Source: Prauserella endophytica
GTDB taxonomy: Bacteria; Actinomycetota; Actinomycetes; Mycobacteriales; Pseudonocardiaceae
Assembly: GCF_005146945.1 (NCBI RefSeq)
Contig: NZ_SWMS01000001.1
Coordinates: 741,953 to 805,952, forward strand
Length of the DNA: 64,000 nucleotides
Direction: 5' to 3'
Shown here: positions 12,463 through 22,865 of the stretch, in pieces
How the letters are laid out: each line of letters starts with the position of its first letter
Position numbering within the stretch: the first letter of the stretch is position 1
Made by a program: the position numbers and the translations under genes
Notes under the pieces: model-generated
The model's database searches: none
What the model was told of the DNA's origin: nothing
Seen by the model: the letters and a program-made list of their open reading frames with translations, nothing else

Positions 12463-14031
12463 GTGAACGTTTTTCTCGCCCAGCAGGCGGACCGCATCGA
12501 AGCGCCCGCCATCGACTACGCGGCCATCCTGCCGATGCTGATCATCCTCGGCGCCGCGTGCATCGGCGTGCTGTTCGAGGCGTTCCTGCCCAAGCACCAG
12601 CGGTGGCCGGGGCAGGTCGTGCTGAGCCTGCTCGCCATCGCCGCGGCCGGGGTCGCACTCGGCGCCTACGTCGGCGACTCGCCCGCACGCGGCGTCACCA
12701 CTCTCAGCGGCACGCTGTCGGTCGACAAGCCCGCGCTGTTCCTCTGGGGCACGCTGCTCGCGCTCGCGCTCGGCGCGGTGCTGCTGATCGCCGACCGGTC
12801 CATCGAGCCGGGCGGCGCGTTCGTGGCGCAGGCCGGGATCTCGCCCGGCACCGTGCAGGACCGCGCGCAGGTCGGCTCCACCGGCATGCAGACCGAGGTG
12901 TTCCCGCTGGCGCTGTTCGCGCTCGGCGGGATGATGGCGTTCTGCTCGGCCAACGACCTGCTGACGATGTTCATCGCGCTCGAGGTGCTGAGCCTGCCGC
13001 TGTACCTGATGTGCGGGCTCGCGCGCCGGCGGCGGCTGCTCTCGCAGGAGGCCGCGGTCAAGTACTTCCTGCTCGGTGCGTTCGCGAGCGCGTTCTTCCT
13101 CTACGGCCTCGCGCTGCTCTACGGCTACGCGGGCTCGGTGCGGCTCGCCGACATCGCCAACGCCACCGCGGGCACCGACCGCTCCGACACGCTGCTCTTC
13201 GCCGGTCTCGGCCTGCTGATGGTCGGCCTGCTGTTCAAGGGCTCTGTGGGCCCGTTCCACACCTGGACCCCCGACGTCTACCAGGGCGCGCCGACGCCGG
13301 TGACGGCGTTCATGGCGGCGTGCACGAAGGTCGCCGCGTTCGGCGGGATGCTGCGGGTGCTGACGGTCGCTTTCGAGTCGACCAGCTGGGAGTGGCGCGG
13401 CGTACTCTGGGGCGTCGCGATCATCTCGATGGTGATCGGCGCCGTGCTCGGCCTCACCCAGACCGACGTCAAACGCATGATCGCGTACTCGTCCATCGCG
13501 CACGCCGGGTTCCTGCTGGTCGGCACGATGGCGCTGACCGAGGACGGCCTGTCCGGCACGCTGTTCTACCTGCTGGCCTACGGCTTCACCACCATCGCCG
13601 CATTCGGTGTGGTCTCGCTGGTGCGCGACTCCACAGGCGAGGCGACGCACCTGTCGGCGTGGGCGGGCCTGGCGAAACGGTCGCCCCTGCTCGCCGCCGT
13701 GTTCACGTTCCTGCTCCTCGCACTCGCCGGCATCCCGCTGACGAGCGGTTTCGTGGGCAAGTTCGTGGTGTTCTCGGCGGCCCTTTCCGACGGCATGGCG
13801 CCGCTGGTGGTGATCGCGCTCGTGTTCAGCGCCGTCGCGGCGTTCTTCTACCTGCGTGTCGTGGTGCTGATGTACTTCTCGGAGCCGGCCCCGGACGGTC
13901 CGACGGTCACCGTGCCCGGCGCGTTCACCACGGCCGCGATCACGCTCGGCGTGGTGGTGACCCTGCTGCTCGGCGTGCTCCCGGCGTTCGCGCTGAACTG
14001 GGCGGGCGCCGGCGGCTTCGCCCTCAGCTGA
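12463..14031 (+). CDS. nuoN: NADH-quinone oxidoreductase subunit N
   Basis: This is an ND2-type proton-translocating subunit and the last gene of the complex I operon, 522 aa with about 14 membrane helices. Conserved blocks include FIALEVLSLPLYLMCG and FKGSVGPFHTWTPDVYQGAPTP. The start is the GTG at 12463. The 3' end overlaps the convergent EspG-family gene by eight bases, leaving no room for a separate terminator. Confidence 0.96.
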   Translation: MNVFLAQQADRIEAPAIDYAAILPMLIILGAACIGVLFEAFLPKHQRWPGQVVLSLLAIAAAGVALGAYVGDSPARGVTTLSGTLSVDKPALFLWGTLLALALGAVLLIADRSIEPGGAFVAQAGISPGTVQDRAQVGSTGMQTEVFPLALFALGGMMAFCSANDLLTMFIALEVLSLPLYLMCGLARRRRLLSQEAAVKYFLLGAFASAFFLYGLALLYGYAGSVRLADIANATAGTDRSDTLLFAGLGLLMVGLLFKGSVGPFHTWTPDVYQGAPTPVTAFMAACTKVAAFGGMLRVLTVAFESTSWEWRGVLWGVAIISMVIGAVLGLTQTDVKRMIAYSSIAHAGFLLVGTMALTEDGLSGTLFYLLAYGFTTIAAFGVVSLVRDSTGEATHLSAWAGLAKRSPLLAAVFTFLLLALAGIPLTSGFVGKFVVFSAALSDGMAPLVVIALVFSAVAAFFYLRVVVLMYFSEPAPDGPTVTVPGAFTTAAITLGVVVTLLLGVLPAFALNWAGAGGFALS

Positions 14032-14704
14032 GGCCGGCCCTGACGGCGGCGAGCCGGGCGGCCAGCTGCCCCGGCTCGCCGGCGAACACCGTCAGGTGCC
14101 CGCCTTCGGTGTGCGCGAAGCCGAGCCTGCCGGTGTCGCTGTCGAGGTAGCCGACGGGCGTCGGTGCCTCCACGCGCTCCCCGCCGCCCGCGCGGCGAGC
14201 GACGTGCAGGAAGCCCATGCCATGGGGACTCTCCAGCAGTCCGGCGAGGCCGCCGAGATCGTCCTTCGGCAGGGAGAACGTCTCGACGTGCGCGGGCCGG
14301 TAGCGGGGGAGCTGCCCGGCGAGCACGGTCGGGTAGTCGCGGTCGCCGAGCGAGCGCAGGTGAACCGTCCGGTCGCGGTGCCGGGCGAGGACGGCAGAGC
14401 GTCCCCGGATGGCGACGAGCACGCCGTACTGCGCGTCTCCGTTGCGGATGTGGGCGAAGTACTCGGTGTGTGGCCGGTCGAGCACGTGCAGCACGTCCTC
14501 GAAGTCCGGATCGAGACCCTTGCCGACCGTGAGCCCCTGTTCGGTGAGTTGCTCGAACGCCTCGCGGTCCACCCGCCGGGCCGCCGAAGGCGGGACATAA
14601 CGGGCACCGCCGGAGAAGATCGCGTGCGGCTCCCCGCAGCCGGCCCACGTCATGGCCGTGAGCAGGGTGTGCAGCGGCAGCTCTGCCGCACCCGTCCAGA
14701 ACAC
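14024..14704 (-). CDS. EspG family ESX secretion-associated protein (short form)
   Basis: EspG proteins are cytosolic chaperones that bind PE/PPE-type substrates of type VII (ESX) secretion. This product is 226 aa, starting at the GTG at 14704, two bases after the stop of the upstream PPE-like gene. The family pattern is visible: a central LDPDFEDVLHVLDRPHTEYFA block, then a beta-rich half with VLARHRDRTVHL, and a C-terminal LAARLAAVRAGL helix. It is shorter at the N-terminus than typical EspG (about 250-270 aa), so the first helix/strand may be abbreviated. It is the last gene of a left-facing four-gene operon. The family assignment is by pattern recognition. Confidence 0.75.
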   Translation of the reverse strand: MFWTGAAELPLHTLLTAMTWAGCGEPHAIFSGGARYVPPSAARRVDREAFEQLTEQGLTVGKGLDPDFEDVLHVLDRPHTEYFAHIRNGDAQYGVLVAIRGRSAVLARHRDRTVHLRSLGDRDYPTVLAGQLPRYRPAHVETFSLPKDDLGGLAGLLESPHGMGFLHVARRAGGGERVEAPTPVGYLDSDTGRLGFAHTEGGHLTVFAGEPGQLAARLAAVRAGLS

Positions 14705-14706
14705 GG

Positions 14707-16029
14707 CTAGTTGGTCTTGCGCTCGCCGAGCACCGGCGGCGTGATCTTCTCGACCGGCCCCGCGAACGTCTCGTCGGGATCGGGGTTGCGCAGGTACGCA
14801 GGCGGAGTGCGCTCCTTGTCCTCCTCCTTGCCGCGTCCGCCGCCGACGGCGCCCATGGGCATGCCGGTGGAGCCGCGTGGACCGGCTCCGGCGCTCTGGG
14901 CGGTGCCACCGCGGGTGGCCGTCTCGCCCGGCACCCCCGTGCCGGTGGCCCGGCCGGGAGGGGGCGCGGCCTGCCCGCCCTGCCCCGGAGAGCCGGGAGT
15001 GCCCGGTGCGCCGGGTATGCGGGCGAACCCGTTGCCGGTGCCTGTTCCGGGTCCTGCTCCTGTTCCCGCTCCCGCGCGTGGGCCGGTGCCGGGGGCGGGT
15101 GGGTAGCCGGCGTAGGGATTGGGCGGAGCCCACGGCCCGTTGCCGGTGTTGAGGTGGTTGATGGGCTTGCCGGTGGGTCCGAACTGGTAGTCGGGCTGGG
15201 AGGTGACCGGCGGGTTGACGGGCTGGGGCCGGTAGGCGGCGGCGTGGGTGCCCTCGTCGGCGGAGGTGTCCCCGGCGTGGCCGCCGGTGTTGCCCCCTGG
15301 AACGTCGCCGACCCTGCCGCCGGTGCTGCCGACCGGCGTGGTGGTGCCGCCGACCGGCGTGGTGGTGCTGCCGACCGGCCTCCCCTGAGGGCTGCCGACG
15401 CTCCCACCGGTGACCGGAGCGGGCCGCACGCCGCCGACGACGGGAGCCGAGGTGGTGTCCCTCGTCGTGGTGGCTTCCTTGCCGGAGGTGCCGTCGATGA
15501 TGCCGACGGGTGCGCCGAGGTCAGCGAGGGAGGCGTAACTGGCGGGCATGGTCTCGCCGTTGGCGGTACTGGCCTGGTGGTAGGCGGCGAACGCCTGCAC
15601 GTTGGCCTGGCTGTCGGTGTTGTACTGGTCGAGCTTGGCCTGGTAGGAGTTCTGCCCCTGCATGAAGGAGACGAAGTCGTCTGCGGTGATGGCGGGCGGA
15701 TCGGCGGAAACGGGCACCACGCTGTTGCTCACGGTGCCGAACGCGCTGATCTGGTCGGTGACGGCCCGATCGGCGATGTCGAGGTACTTGCTGTCCACAT
15801 CGGACGCCTTGGCGAGCGGCCAGGCGGCATTGGCGGCGGCACTCCCACCCTCACCCTGCCACCCGGCGTCGATCTGCCCGGCAAGCTTGGCAACCTCGTC
15901 AGCACACTCCTGCAGCTCCTTGCGGAGGTCGGCGTTGACACTTTGCGCCGACTGGAGTGGGTCGGTGCCGACGCCCCCTGTGATCTGCTCGTAGATCTCG
16001 GCAGCGGTCAGTGGTCCTTCGGTCGCCAT
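14707..16029 (-). CDS. PPE-like / WXG-fold ESX substrate with long Pro/Gly/Thr-rich tail
   Basis: This is a 440-aa protein. An N-terminal helical region of about 170 residues (LTAAEIYEQITGGVGTDPL, then an IDAGWQGEGG segment with a W-x-G turn) resembles the PPE/WXG100 fold of secreted ESX substrates. After about residue 180 the chain becomes a low-complexity region rich in Gly, Pro, Thr and Ser with short PVG-TTTP-type repeats, ending in PPAYLRNPDPDETFAGP, a tail common in pseudonocardial PPE-like proteins. It is probably exported or surface-located. It lies between the lipoprotein and the EspG-like chaperone, the expected partner. Confidence 0.75.
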   Translation of the reverse strand: MATEGPLTAAEIYEQITGGVGTDPLQSAQSVNADLRKELQECADEVAKLAGQIDAGWQGEGGSAAANAAWPLAKASDVDSKYLDIADRAVTDQISAFGTVSNSVVPVSADPPAITADDFVSFMQGQNSYQAKLDQYNTDSQANVQAFAAYHQASTANGETMPASYASLADLGAPVGIIDGTSGKEATTTRDTTSAPVVGGVRPAPVTGGSVGSPQGRPVGSTTTPVGGTTTPVGSTGGRVGDVPGGNTGGHAGDTSADEGTHAAAYRPQPVNPPVTSQPDYQFGPTGKPINHLNTGNGPWAPPNPYAGYPPAPGTGPRAGAGTGAGPGTGTGNGFARIPGAPGTPGSPGQGGQAAPPPGRATGTGVPGETATRGGTAQSAGAGPRGSTGMPMGAVGGGRGKEEDKERTPPAYLRNPDPDETFAGPVEKITPPVLGERKTN

Positions 16030-16030
16030 G

Positions 16031-16672
16031 TCAGTTCCTTGCCTTGATATTGCCGATCACCGCGGTCGTCACTTCATATGCGGCCTCGCAGGGGTCGACC
16101 TGCCCGACCTTGTCCTCGCCGAGCAGGACATTGACGTTCACACTGGTTTCGTCGCTGGTCCCGACGCGCACCGTGCAATCGCCACCGGCGCGGTTGTCGT
16201 CGAGTTGATAAGCCACGGCCGGATAACCGTTGGCAGGTGGGAGCTCTTCGAAGTACTCGTAGGCATCACGGTTTGCGTACAGAGCTCGAAGGCCGGTGTT
16301 CGTCGCGTCGGGGAGCGCGACGTGGATGCCGGATACGCTAGTTCCCTTGCGCCAAGCACACTCCGGGCCTGCGGACGCCTCAAGATCGGGTGTCGCCACG
16401 TTGCCCTCACCGAAGAATTCTTCGACTTGCTCGGGTGTCAAGGCTTCGCAGGGCGCCGCGCGTAGGTAGGAGATGTCGAGTGGCTGGTCGATAGCAGGTA
16501 TCGCTGAGTCGGGGGTCGAAGCCGTCTCCGTCGGAGTGCTGGTGGAGGAATCTGCTGGCCTGGCCTCCCCGGGCTCCGGATTCGAGCACGCTGCGATCGG
16601 TAGCAAGCCGAGGGTGGCTGCTCCGACCAGAGCAAGACAGCGCCACGACGGCGTTGCACAGCGGACGCTCAC
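16031..16672 (-). CDS. DUF3558 family lipoprotein
   Basis: This is a 213-aa predicted lipoprotein. A basic start and hydrophobic segment lead to a lipobox (PIAAC, lipidated Cys29), followed by a Ser/Thr/Pro-rich linker and a globular domain with the DUF3558 hallmarks: LDISYLRAAPCEALTPEQV near the front and paired cysteines in GPECAWRKG, GGDCTVRVG and VDPCEAAYEV. The GTG start at 16672 overlaps the stop of the upstream gene (GTGA), fixing the start. The function of the family is unknown. It is often encoded with ESX-associated genes in this family of organisms. Confidence 0.82.
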   Translation of the reverse strand: MSVRCATPSWRCLALVGAATLGLLPIAACSNPEPGEARPADSSTSTPTETASTPDSAIPAIDQPLDISYLRAAPCEALTPEQVEEFFGEGNVATPDLEASAGPECAWRKGTSVSGIHVALPDATNTGLRALYANRDAYEYFEELPPANGYPAVAYQLDDNRAGGDCTVRVGTSDETSVNVNVLLGEDKVGQVDPCEAAYEVTTAVIGNIKARN

Positions 16673-17121
16673 CCGAACTTCCCTTCCGATTTGCCTCCGG
16701 TGATCGTGGCCTCTTCGTCGGCGACGCGATACGCCGAGTTGGCGGCGCGGAATCGCTCCGCCATGTCTTCGCAATACCGCGTGCGTTGCTGAAGTGCGCG
16801 GGCGAGTTCGCGGGCCGAGGATCGAACGCGTTCGGCGTTGCCCTCACTCGCGTACTCGAGGCCCGGTCCGTTGACTTCATTCAGCATCTCCGCGCGAACC
16901 CGGGCGTTGCGGAACTTGTCCGCCAGGTCGTCCCACTTGTTCGCCAGGGCCTTGAGCTGTTCCGCGTCGAAGGCGAAGCCTGGACCCGTGTTCGGGCCGC
17001 TGCCGCCTGCCTGGGACGCCCACGGGACCGTGCCGCCGGACTGGTTCGGTGCCGGGTCCTGCGGGGTCGGCACGTAGACCTTCGGGTCCGGCATGGCATG
17101 GCCCCGGATTTCCTTGGCCAT
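16669..17121 (-). CDS. WXG100-like helical ESX-associated protein
   Basis: This is a 150-aa protein. After a Pro/Gly-rich N-terminus of about 50 residues, two amphipathic helices follow (AEQLKALANKWDDLADKFRNAR and a second ending MAERFRAANSAYRVADEEA), the layout of pseudonocardial WXG100-like proteins. The ATG at 17121 has GGAGGG about ten bases upstream. It is the first gene of the left-facing ESX operon. The upstream sequence holds a GGCGTAACGG motif (17141-17150) next to a CATAGT box that could serve as a -10 element. Confidence 0.7.
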   Translation of the reverse strand: MAKEIRGHAMPDPKVYVPTPQDPAPNQSGGTVPWASQAGGSGPNTGPGFAFDAEQLKALANKWDDLADKFRNARVRAEMLNEVNGPGLEYASEGNAERVRSSARELARALQQRTRYCEDMAERFRAANSAYRVADEEATITGGKSEGKFG

Positions 17122-17140
17122 CGCGCCCCCTCCACTATGA

Positions 17141-17150
17141 CCGTTACGCC
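17141..17150 (-). promoter_or_regulatory. GCGTAACG motif upstream of the ESX operon
   Basis: On the minus strand the sequence reads GGCGTAACGG, 19 bases before the start codon of the ESX operon and directly before a CATAGT box. The same GCGTAACG core recurs upstream of genes at 38138, 43186, 49913 and 63732. It could be a regulator half-site or a promoter element. Confidence 0.4.
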
Positions 17151-17352
17151 GTGAATACGCTCTGTGCCCGTCCTCGCAACGTAGCACGCTATCCACACTC
17201 GCACTGCCGATTCCGCGAGGTTGGCGCGCAAGCGCTTGCGCCGACATGTCGCCAGCATCACGATTCCGCTGGTCCGGAGGGTCATCGACCGTTGATCCGT
17301 TGCCATTAGGCTGGTGGCGATCGTTACCCAGTGCCGAGAGGGCGGAACCGAC

Positions 17353-18372
17353 GTGTCAGTGCGTGATGGCGCCATCGAGGACTTGCGCGCCGCGGTCGGG
17401 CTGCAGATCGCCGACGAGGAACTGCTCCGAGACCTCGCGGGTGGCTTGCACGACGTCGAGGAACTGCTGCGCGAGGTCGTCCGCAGTGACGTGCAGGCCG
17501 TCAACGAGGCCGCTCGGCACCTGGTCGAGGCCGGTGGCAAGCGCTTCCGCCCACTGTTCACGCTGCTGGCGTCCCAGTTCGGCAAGGGGGGCCGTGAAGC
17601 GGTGATCACCGCCGCCGCCGCGGTCGAGCTCGTGCACCTCGCCACGCTCTACCACGACGACGTGATGGACGAGGCCACCATGCGGCGCGGCGCCCCGAGC
17701 GTCAACGCCCGCTGGGACAACACCGTCGCCATTCTGACGGGCGACTTCCTCTTCGCCCACGCGTCGCGCCTCGTGGCCGATCTCGGCACCGACGCGGCGC
17801 GCATCACCGCCGAGACGTTCAGCGAGCTGGTGACCGGCCAGATGCGCGAGACGGTAGGGCCCGGCGACGGCGAGGATCCCGTCGCGCACTACCTGTCGGT
17901 GATCGCGCAGAAGACCGGTTCCCTGATCGCCACGGCCGGCCGCTTCGGCGGGATGCTCTCCGACGCCTCGCAGGAGCACATCGACGCGCTGCGCCGCTTC
18001 GGCGAGATCATCGGTACCGCGTTCCAGATCTCCGACGACATCATCGACATCGACTCGCCGTCCCACGAGCTGGGCAAGTCGCAGGGCACCGACCTCCGCG
18101 AGGGCGTGCGCACACTGCCGATGCTGTACGAGCTCGCCGAGGACCGGCCCGACCCGAGGCTTGCCGAGCTGCTTCGCGGGCCACTCGACGACGACGCGCT
18201 GATCGAGGAGGCGCTCGGCCTGCTTCGCACGTCGCGCGGTCTCGAGCGCGCGAGGGCCACCCTTTCCGACTACGCTCAGCGCGCGAGGACGGAGCTGGCA
18301 GCGTTGCCGCCGTCTCCGGCGCGGGATGCCTGCGAGTCGGTGGCCGACTACCTCGTCGCACGCACCCACTAG
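17353..18372 (+). CDS. long-chain polyprenyl diphosphate synthase
   Basis: This is a trans-prenyltransferase that condenses isopentenyl diphosphate onto an allylic primer, most likely to make the menaquinone side chain used by complex I. It has 339 aa from the GTG at 17353 (GAGAGG just upstream); an upstream GTG at 17314 is possible. The first aspartate-rich motif HDDVMDE is at about residue 98 and the second, DDIIDID, at about 228. GGKRFRPLF forms the substrate-binding lysine/arginine region. In related actinomycetes a gene of this type commonly follows nuoN directly; here the ESX operon lies between. The chain length of the product cannot be read from sequence alone. Confidence 0.88.
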   Translation: MSVRDGAIEDLRAAVGLQIADEELLRDLAGGLHDVEELLREVVRSDVQAVNEAARHLVEAGGKRFRPLFTLLASQFGKGGREAVITAAAAVELVHLATLYHDDVMDEATMRRGAPSVNARWDNTVAILTGDFLFAHASRLVADLGTDAARITAETFSELVTGQMRETVGPGDGEDPVAHYLSVIAQKTGSLIATAGRFGGMLSDASQEHIDALRRFGEIIGTAFQISDDIIDIDSPSHELGKSQGTDLREGVRTLPMLYELAEDRPDPRLAELLRGPLDDDALIEEALGLLRTSRGLERARATLSDYAQRARTELAALPPSPARDACESVADYLVARTH

Positions 18373-18388
18373 GGAGGACAGCGCGAGT

Positions 18389-19642
18389 ATGTCCATTTTC
18401 GGGCAGGTCTGGGTGTTCAGCGCGGTGGCGTTCGTGCTGGGCGCTCTGCTGGCCTGGCTCTTCCTGGTCAAGCCGGCCCAGAAGCGCATCCGAGAGCTGG
18501 AGCGCAGACTCGCCGCGGCCGAGAGCGCACCCGTTCCCGCCCCGGTCAACGCTCCGGCTCCGGCTCCCGAGACCAGGACGCTCGCGCCCCCGGCTGAGCG
18601 GGAGGCGGAGGAGCCGGTGGCACCCATGCCGTCGACCCGCCACTTCGAGCCTGCCGAGTCGGAGCCCGAGGCCGCCGAGATGACGCAGCACATCGCCCCG
18701 GTGACCGACTGGCCCGAGCGCGACAGCCTCCAGGAGTACCGGTCGCGGCAGCCGAAGCAGGATGAGCGGCAGCCCGCCGAGGACGACTTCCACCTGGCCG
18801 ACCAGCCGTGGGACCTGGAGCCGCAGGAGCAGGCCGGCGTCTCCTCGGTCCTCGACGGCGGCCGCGACACCGGGCAGGGACGGCACGGGCAGCCCGAGGA
18901 GCAGCCGGCTGACCACAGCGAGCCGGAGCCGTACGAGGAGCAGCCTGCCGGCCGGCACAGCGAGCGGGAGCCCGAGCCGCACCACGAGCCCGAGCCCTAT
19001 CGCGAGCCCGAGCGGTACGAGGAGCCAGAGGCCTACCGCGAGCCGGAGCCTGAACCGCAGCCCGAACCGGAACCTCGCCCGGCTCCCCGCAAGGCCCCCA
19101 GCCTGTTCGAACCGGTGCCGTTCGACCTGGAGGACGAGCAGCCCGAGCCGGAGCGCCGGGAGCCCGAGGCCCCACCGACGTACGCCTTCGGCGAGCCCGG
19201 TGCCACGCCCGATGCCGAGGACGCCGTTGAGCAGACGCAGGTGCTGCCCAAGCGCCAGCCGAGGAAGTCGCCGCTCGGTGGGTTCGAGCCGCCGAGGCCG
19301 ATCCAGCCTTCGATGCGTCCGGTCGAGCGGCGGGAGCCGGAGTCCGATGGCGGCATGCACAGCGGCTCGCTCTTCGAGCCCGCGGTGGCCCCCGGCGGCG
19401 CGGCGCCGCCTGCCCGTGAGTCCACACCGGACAGTGAACTTCCCCCTGGTCCCTTCGGACCCGGCTCGGCGATGCCGCGTCCCGGTGGTGGGAGGCCGTC
19501 GGAGGAGTTCGCCGTCAAGGCCAGCGTCACGGCGCTGCGCTACTGCACGGAGGACTCGGCGCAGTTCCCACGCATGGTGGCCGAGGTGTGGTTCCGCACG
19601 CCCGCCGACGCCGAGCGCGTCGGCTTCCGCCCGCTGTCGTAG
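18389..19642 (+). CDS. membrane-anchored acidic Glu/Pro-repeat protein with C-terminal sunset-like domain
   Basis: This is a 417-aa protein of unknown function. One N-terminal membrane helix (residues about 5-28) is followed by a short coiled-coil-like stretch (RIRELERRLAAAE). The central region of about 280 residues is low-complexity, dominated by Glu, Pro and Arg (repeated EPEPYREPE-type units). The last 40 residues form a small conserved domain (KASVTALRYCTEDS ... AEVWFRTPADAERVGFRPL) resembling the sunset/Arf-accessory-type domains of actinobacteria. The ATG at 18389 has AGGGAGGA upstream and lies 17 bases after the prenyl synthase, so they are probably co-transcribed. Confidence 0.7.
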   Translation: MSIFGQVWVFSAVAFVLGALLAWLFLVKPAQKRIRELERRLAAAESAPVPAPVNAPAPAPETRTLAPPAEREAEEPVAPMPSTRHFEPAESEPEAAEMTQHIAPVTDWPERDSLQEYRSRQPKQDERQPAEDDFHLADQPWDLEPQEQAGVSSVLDGGRDTGQGRHGQPEEQPADHSEPEPYEEQPAGRHSEREPEPHHEPEPYREPERYEEPEAYREPEPEPQPEPEPRPAPRKAPSLFEPVPFDLEDEQPEPERREPEAPPTYAFGEPGATPDAEDAVEQTQVLPKRQPRKSPLGGFEPPRPIQPSMRPVERREPESDGGMHSGSLFEPAVAPGGAAPPARESTPDSELPPGPFGPGSAMPRPGGGRPSEEFAVKASVTALRYCTEDSAQFPRMVAEVWFRTPADAERVGFRPLS

Positions 19643-19669
19643 AAGCTCCACCGGCGCAGTCCTCAAAAG

Positions 19670-19720
19670 CCCCCAAGGCCACCTTTGTTGCGCTCAACGC
19701 AACGAAGGTGGCCTTGGGGG
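19670..19720. repeat. 51-bp interspersed palindrome between convergent genes
   Basis: Arms CCCCCAAGGCCACCTT (19670-19685) and the inverted copy (19705-19720) surround a 19-base centre that is itself palindromic (GTTGCG-CTCAA-CGCAAC). It sits between the convergent ends of the sunset-like gene (19642) and korB (19741), so it may also act as a bidirectional terminator, although there is no T-tract. It is the closest relative of the nuoG copy. Confidence 0.9.
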
Positions 19721-19740
19721 CGTTGGCGGGTCCAGCGGGG

Positions 19741-20804
<1,064 letters not shown>

Positions 20805-20805
<1 letters not shown>

Positions 20806-22721
20806 CAGCGCGCGACCTCCTTGCTGCTGGTGATGATGTCGGTGAAGACGCCCTCGAGCTCCTCGGCCTTGAACGGAAGCCCGGCGATCTTCGTGTAGGA
20901 GTTGACGTCCACGAGGTACTTGGCGCGCAGCAGCATCGCCAGCTGGCCGAGGTTCATCTCCGGCACCACGACCGTGTCGTAGCGGGAGAGGACCTCGCCG
21001 AGGTTCGCGGGCAGCGGGTTGAGGTGGCGCAGGTGCGCCTGCGCGATCGGCAGGCCCTTCTTGCGGACCCGCCGAGCCGCCGCGCCGATCGGTCCGTAGG
21101 ACGAGCCCCAGCCCAGTGCCAGCACGCGCGCCTCGCCACCCGAAGGGTCGTCGACCACGACGTCGGGCACGTCGATGCCGTCGATCTTGGCCTGGCGCAA
21201 CCGCACCATCTTCTCGTGGTTGTCGGGGTCGTAGGAGATGTTGCCCTTGCCGTCGGCCTTCTCGAGGCCACCGATGCGGTGTTGCAGACCAGGCGTGCCG
21301 GGCACCGCCCACTCGCGGGCCAGCGTCTCCGGGTCGCGCACGTACGGCCAGTGCTCACCGGAGCCGTCCGGCGCGTTCGGTTCGGTGGCGAATTCCACCG
21401 AGAGGTCCGGCAGCGTGCTGACATCGGGGATGAGCCACGGCTCGGAGCCGTTGGCGATCGCGCCGTCGGACAGCAGCAGCACCGGGGTGCGGTAGGTCAG
21501 CGCGATCCGGGTGGCCTCGAGCGCTGCGTCGAAGCAGTCCGCCGGCGAGCACGGCGCGATGATCGGCACCGGCGACTCGCTGTTGCGTCCGAACATCGCC
21601 TGCAGCAGGTCGGCCTGCTCGGTCTTGGTCGGCAGACCCGTCGAGGGCCCACCGCGCTGCACGTCGATCACGATCAGCGGCAGTTCGGTCATCACGCCGA
21701 GGCCGATGGTCTCCGACTTGAGCGCGATCCCGGGGCCCGAGGTGGAGGTGACTCCCAGCGCACCGCCGTAGGCGGCGCCGAGCGCGGCGCCGATGCCGGC
21801 GATCTCGTCCTCGGCCTGGAACGTGGTGATGCCGAAGTTCTTGTGCTTCGACAGCTCGTGCAGGATGTCCGACGCCGGGGTGATCGGGTAGGTGCCGAGC
21901 AGGATCGGCAGCTTGGCGAGCTGGCCGGCCGCGACGATGCCGTAGGCGAGCGCCGTGTTGCCGGTGATCTGCCGGTAGGTGCCCTGCTCGAGTTTCGCGG
22001 GGGCCACCTCGAAGGTCGTCGCGAACGACTCGGTGGTCTCGCCGTAGTTCCAGCCAGCGCGGAAGGCCAGGATGTTGGCCTCGGCGATGTCGGGCTTCTT
22101 GGCGAACTTCTCGCGCAGGAAGCGTTCGGTGCCCTCGGTCGGCCGGTGGTACATCCACGACAGCAGACCCAGCGCGAACATGTTCTTGCAGCGCTCGGCG
22201 TCCTTCTTGCCGAGGCCGGTGTCGGCGAGCGCGCCCTGCGTGAGGGTCGACATCGCCACGCGGTGCACCTCGTACGCCGAGAGCGAGTCGTCGGCGAGTG
22301 GGTCGGAGTCGTAGCCGACCTTGGTGAGGTTGCGCTTGGAGAACTCGTCGGTGTTGACGATGACGGTCCCACCGTGTGGAACGTCGCCGAGGTTCGCTTT
22401 CAGCGCGGCGGGGTTCATCGCCACCAGCACGTCGGGGCGGTCGCCGGGCGTGAGGATGTCGTAGTCGGCGAAATGCACCTGGAAGCTCGACACGCCGGGG
22501 ATCGTGCCCTGGGGCGCCCTGATCTCGGCGGGGAAGTTCGGCAGGGTCGCCAGGTCGTTGCCGAAGGCCGCCGCCTCCGAGGTGAACCGGTCGCCCGTCA
22601 GCTGCATGCCGTCGCCGGAGTCACCGGCGAAGCGGATGACGACTCGATCGAGCTGGCTGACCTCGGTGGGTCGCGTCGCCGACAGCGCGCCAGTGCCACT
22701 GCCGTTCGCACTCGTGCTCAT
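20805..22721 (-). CDS. korA: 2-oxoglutarate:ferredoxin oxidoreductase subunit alpha (gamma-alpha fusion)
   Basis: This is the alpha subunit of the KorAB enzyme, 638 aa. The N-terminal gamma-type domain (residues about 25-210, RFAGDSGDGMQLTGDRF) is fused to the pyrimidine-binding alpha domain, which begins around GNTALAYGIVAAGQL and has LGTYPITPASDILHEL and FQAEDEIAGIGAALGAAYGG. A C-terminal transketolase-C-like domain follows. The ATG at 22721 is preceded by AGAGAGGGA. The enzyme gives an oxygen-tolerant alternative to the 2-oxoglutarate dehydrogenase step of the TCA cycle in actinobacteria. The 144-bp gap upstream (22722-22865) probably holds the promoter. Confidence 0.93.
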
Positions 22722-22865
22722 GGGCCAGGAAATCCCTCTCTCACGACTGGGCGCGCACAGCGCTAATACTTCGAGATTACTTGCTGTTTGGGTGGGGCCG
22801 AGAGCGGTGTGATCTGCCTTACCAGCGAGCGGCGGTGGCGGCCCGGCGGATCCCAGTGCATGAGA

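Noticed and set aside
19670..19720. A simple Rho-independent terminator
   Set aside because: There is no T-tract and the same sequence occurs inside nuoG, so it is better described as a dispersed palindrome that may terminate incidentally.
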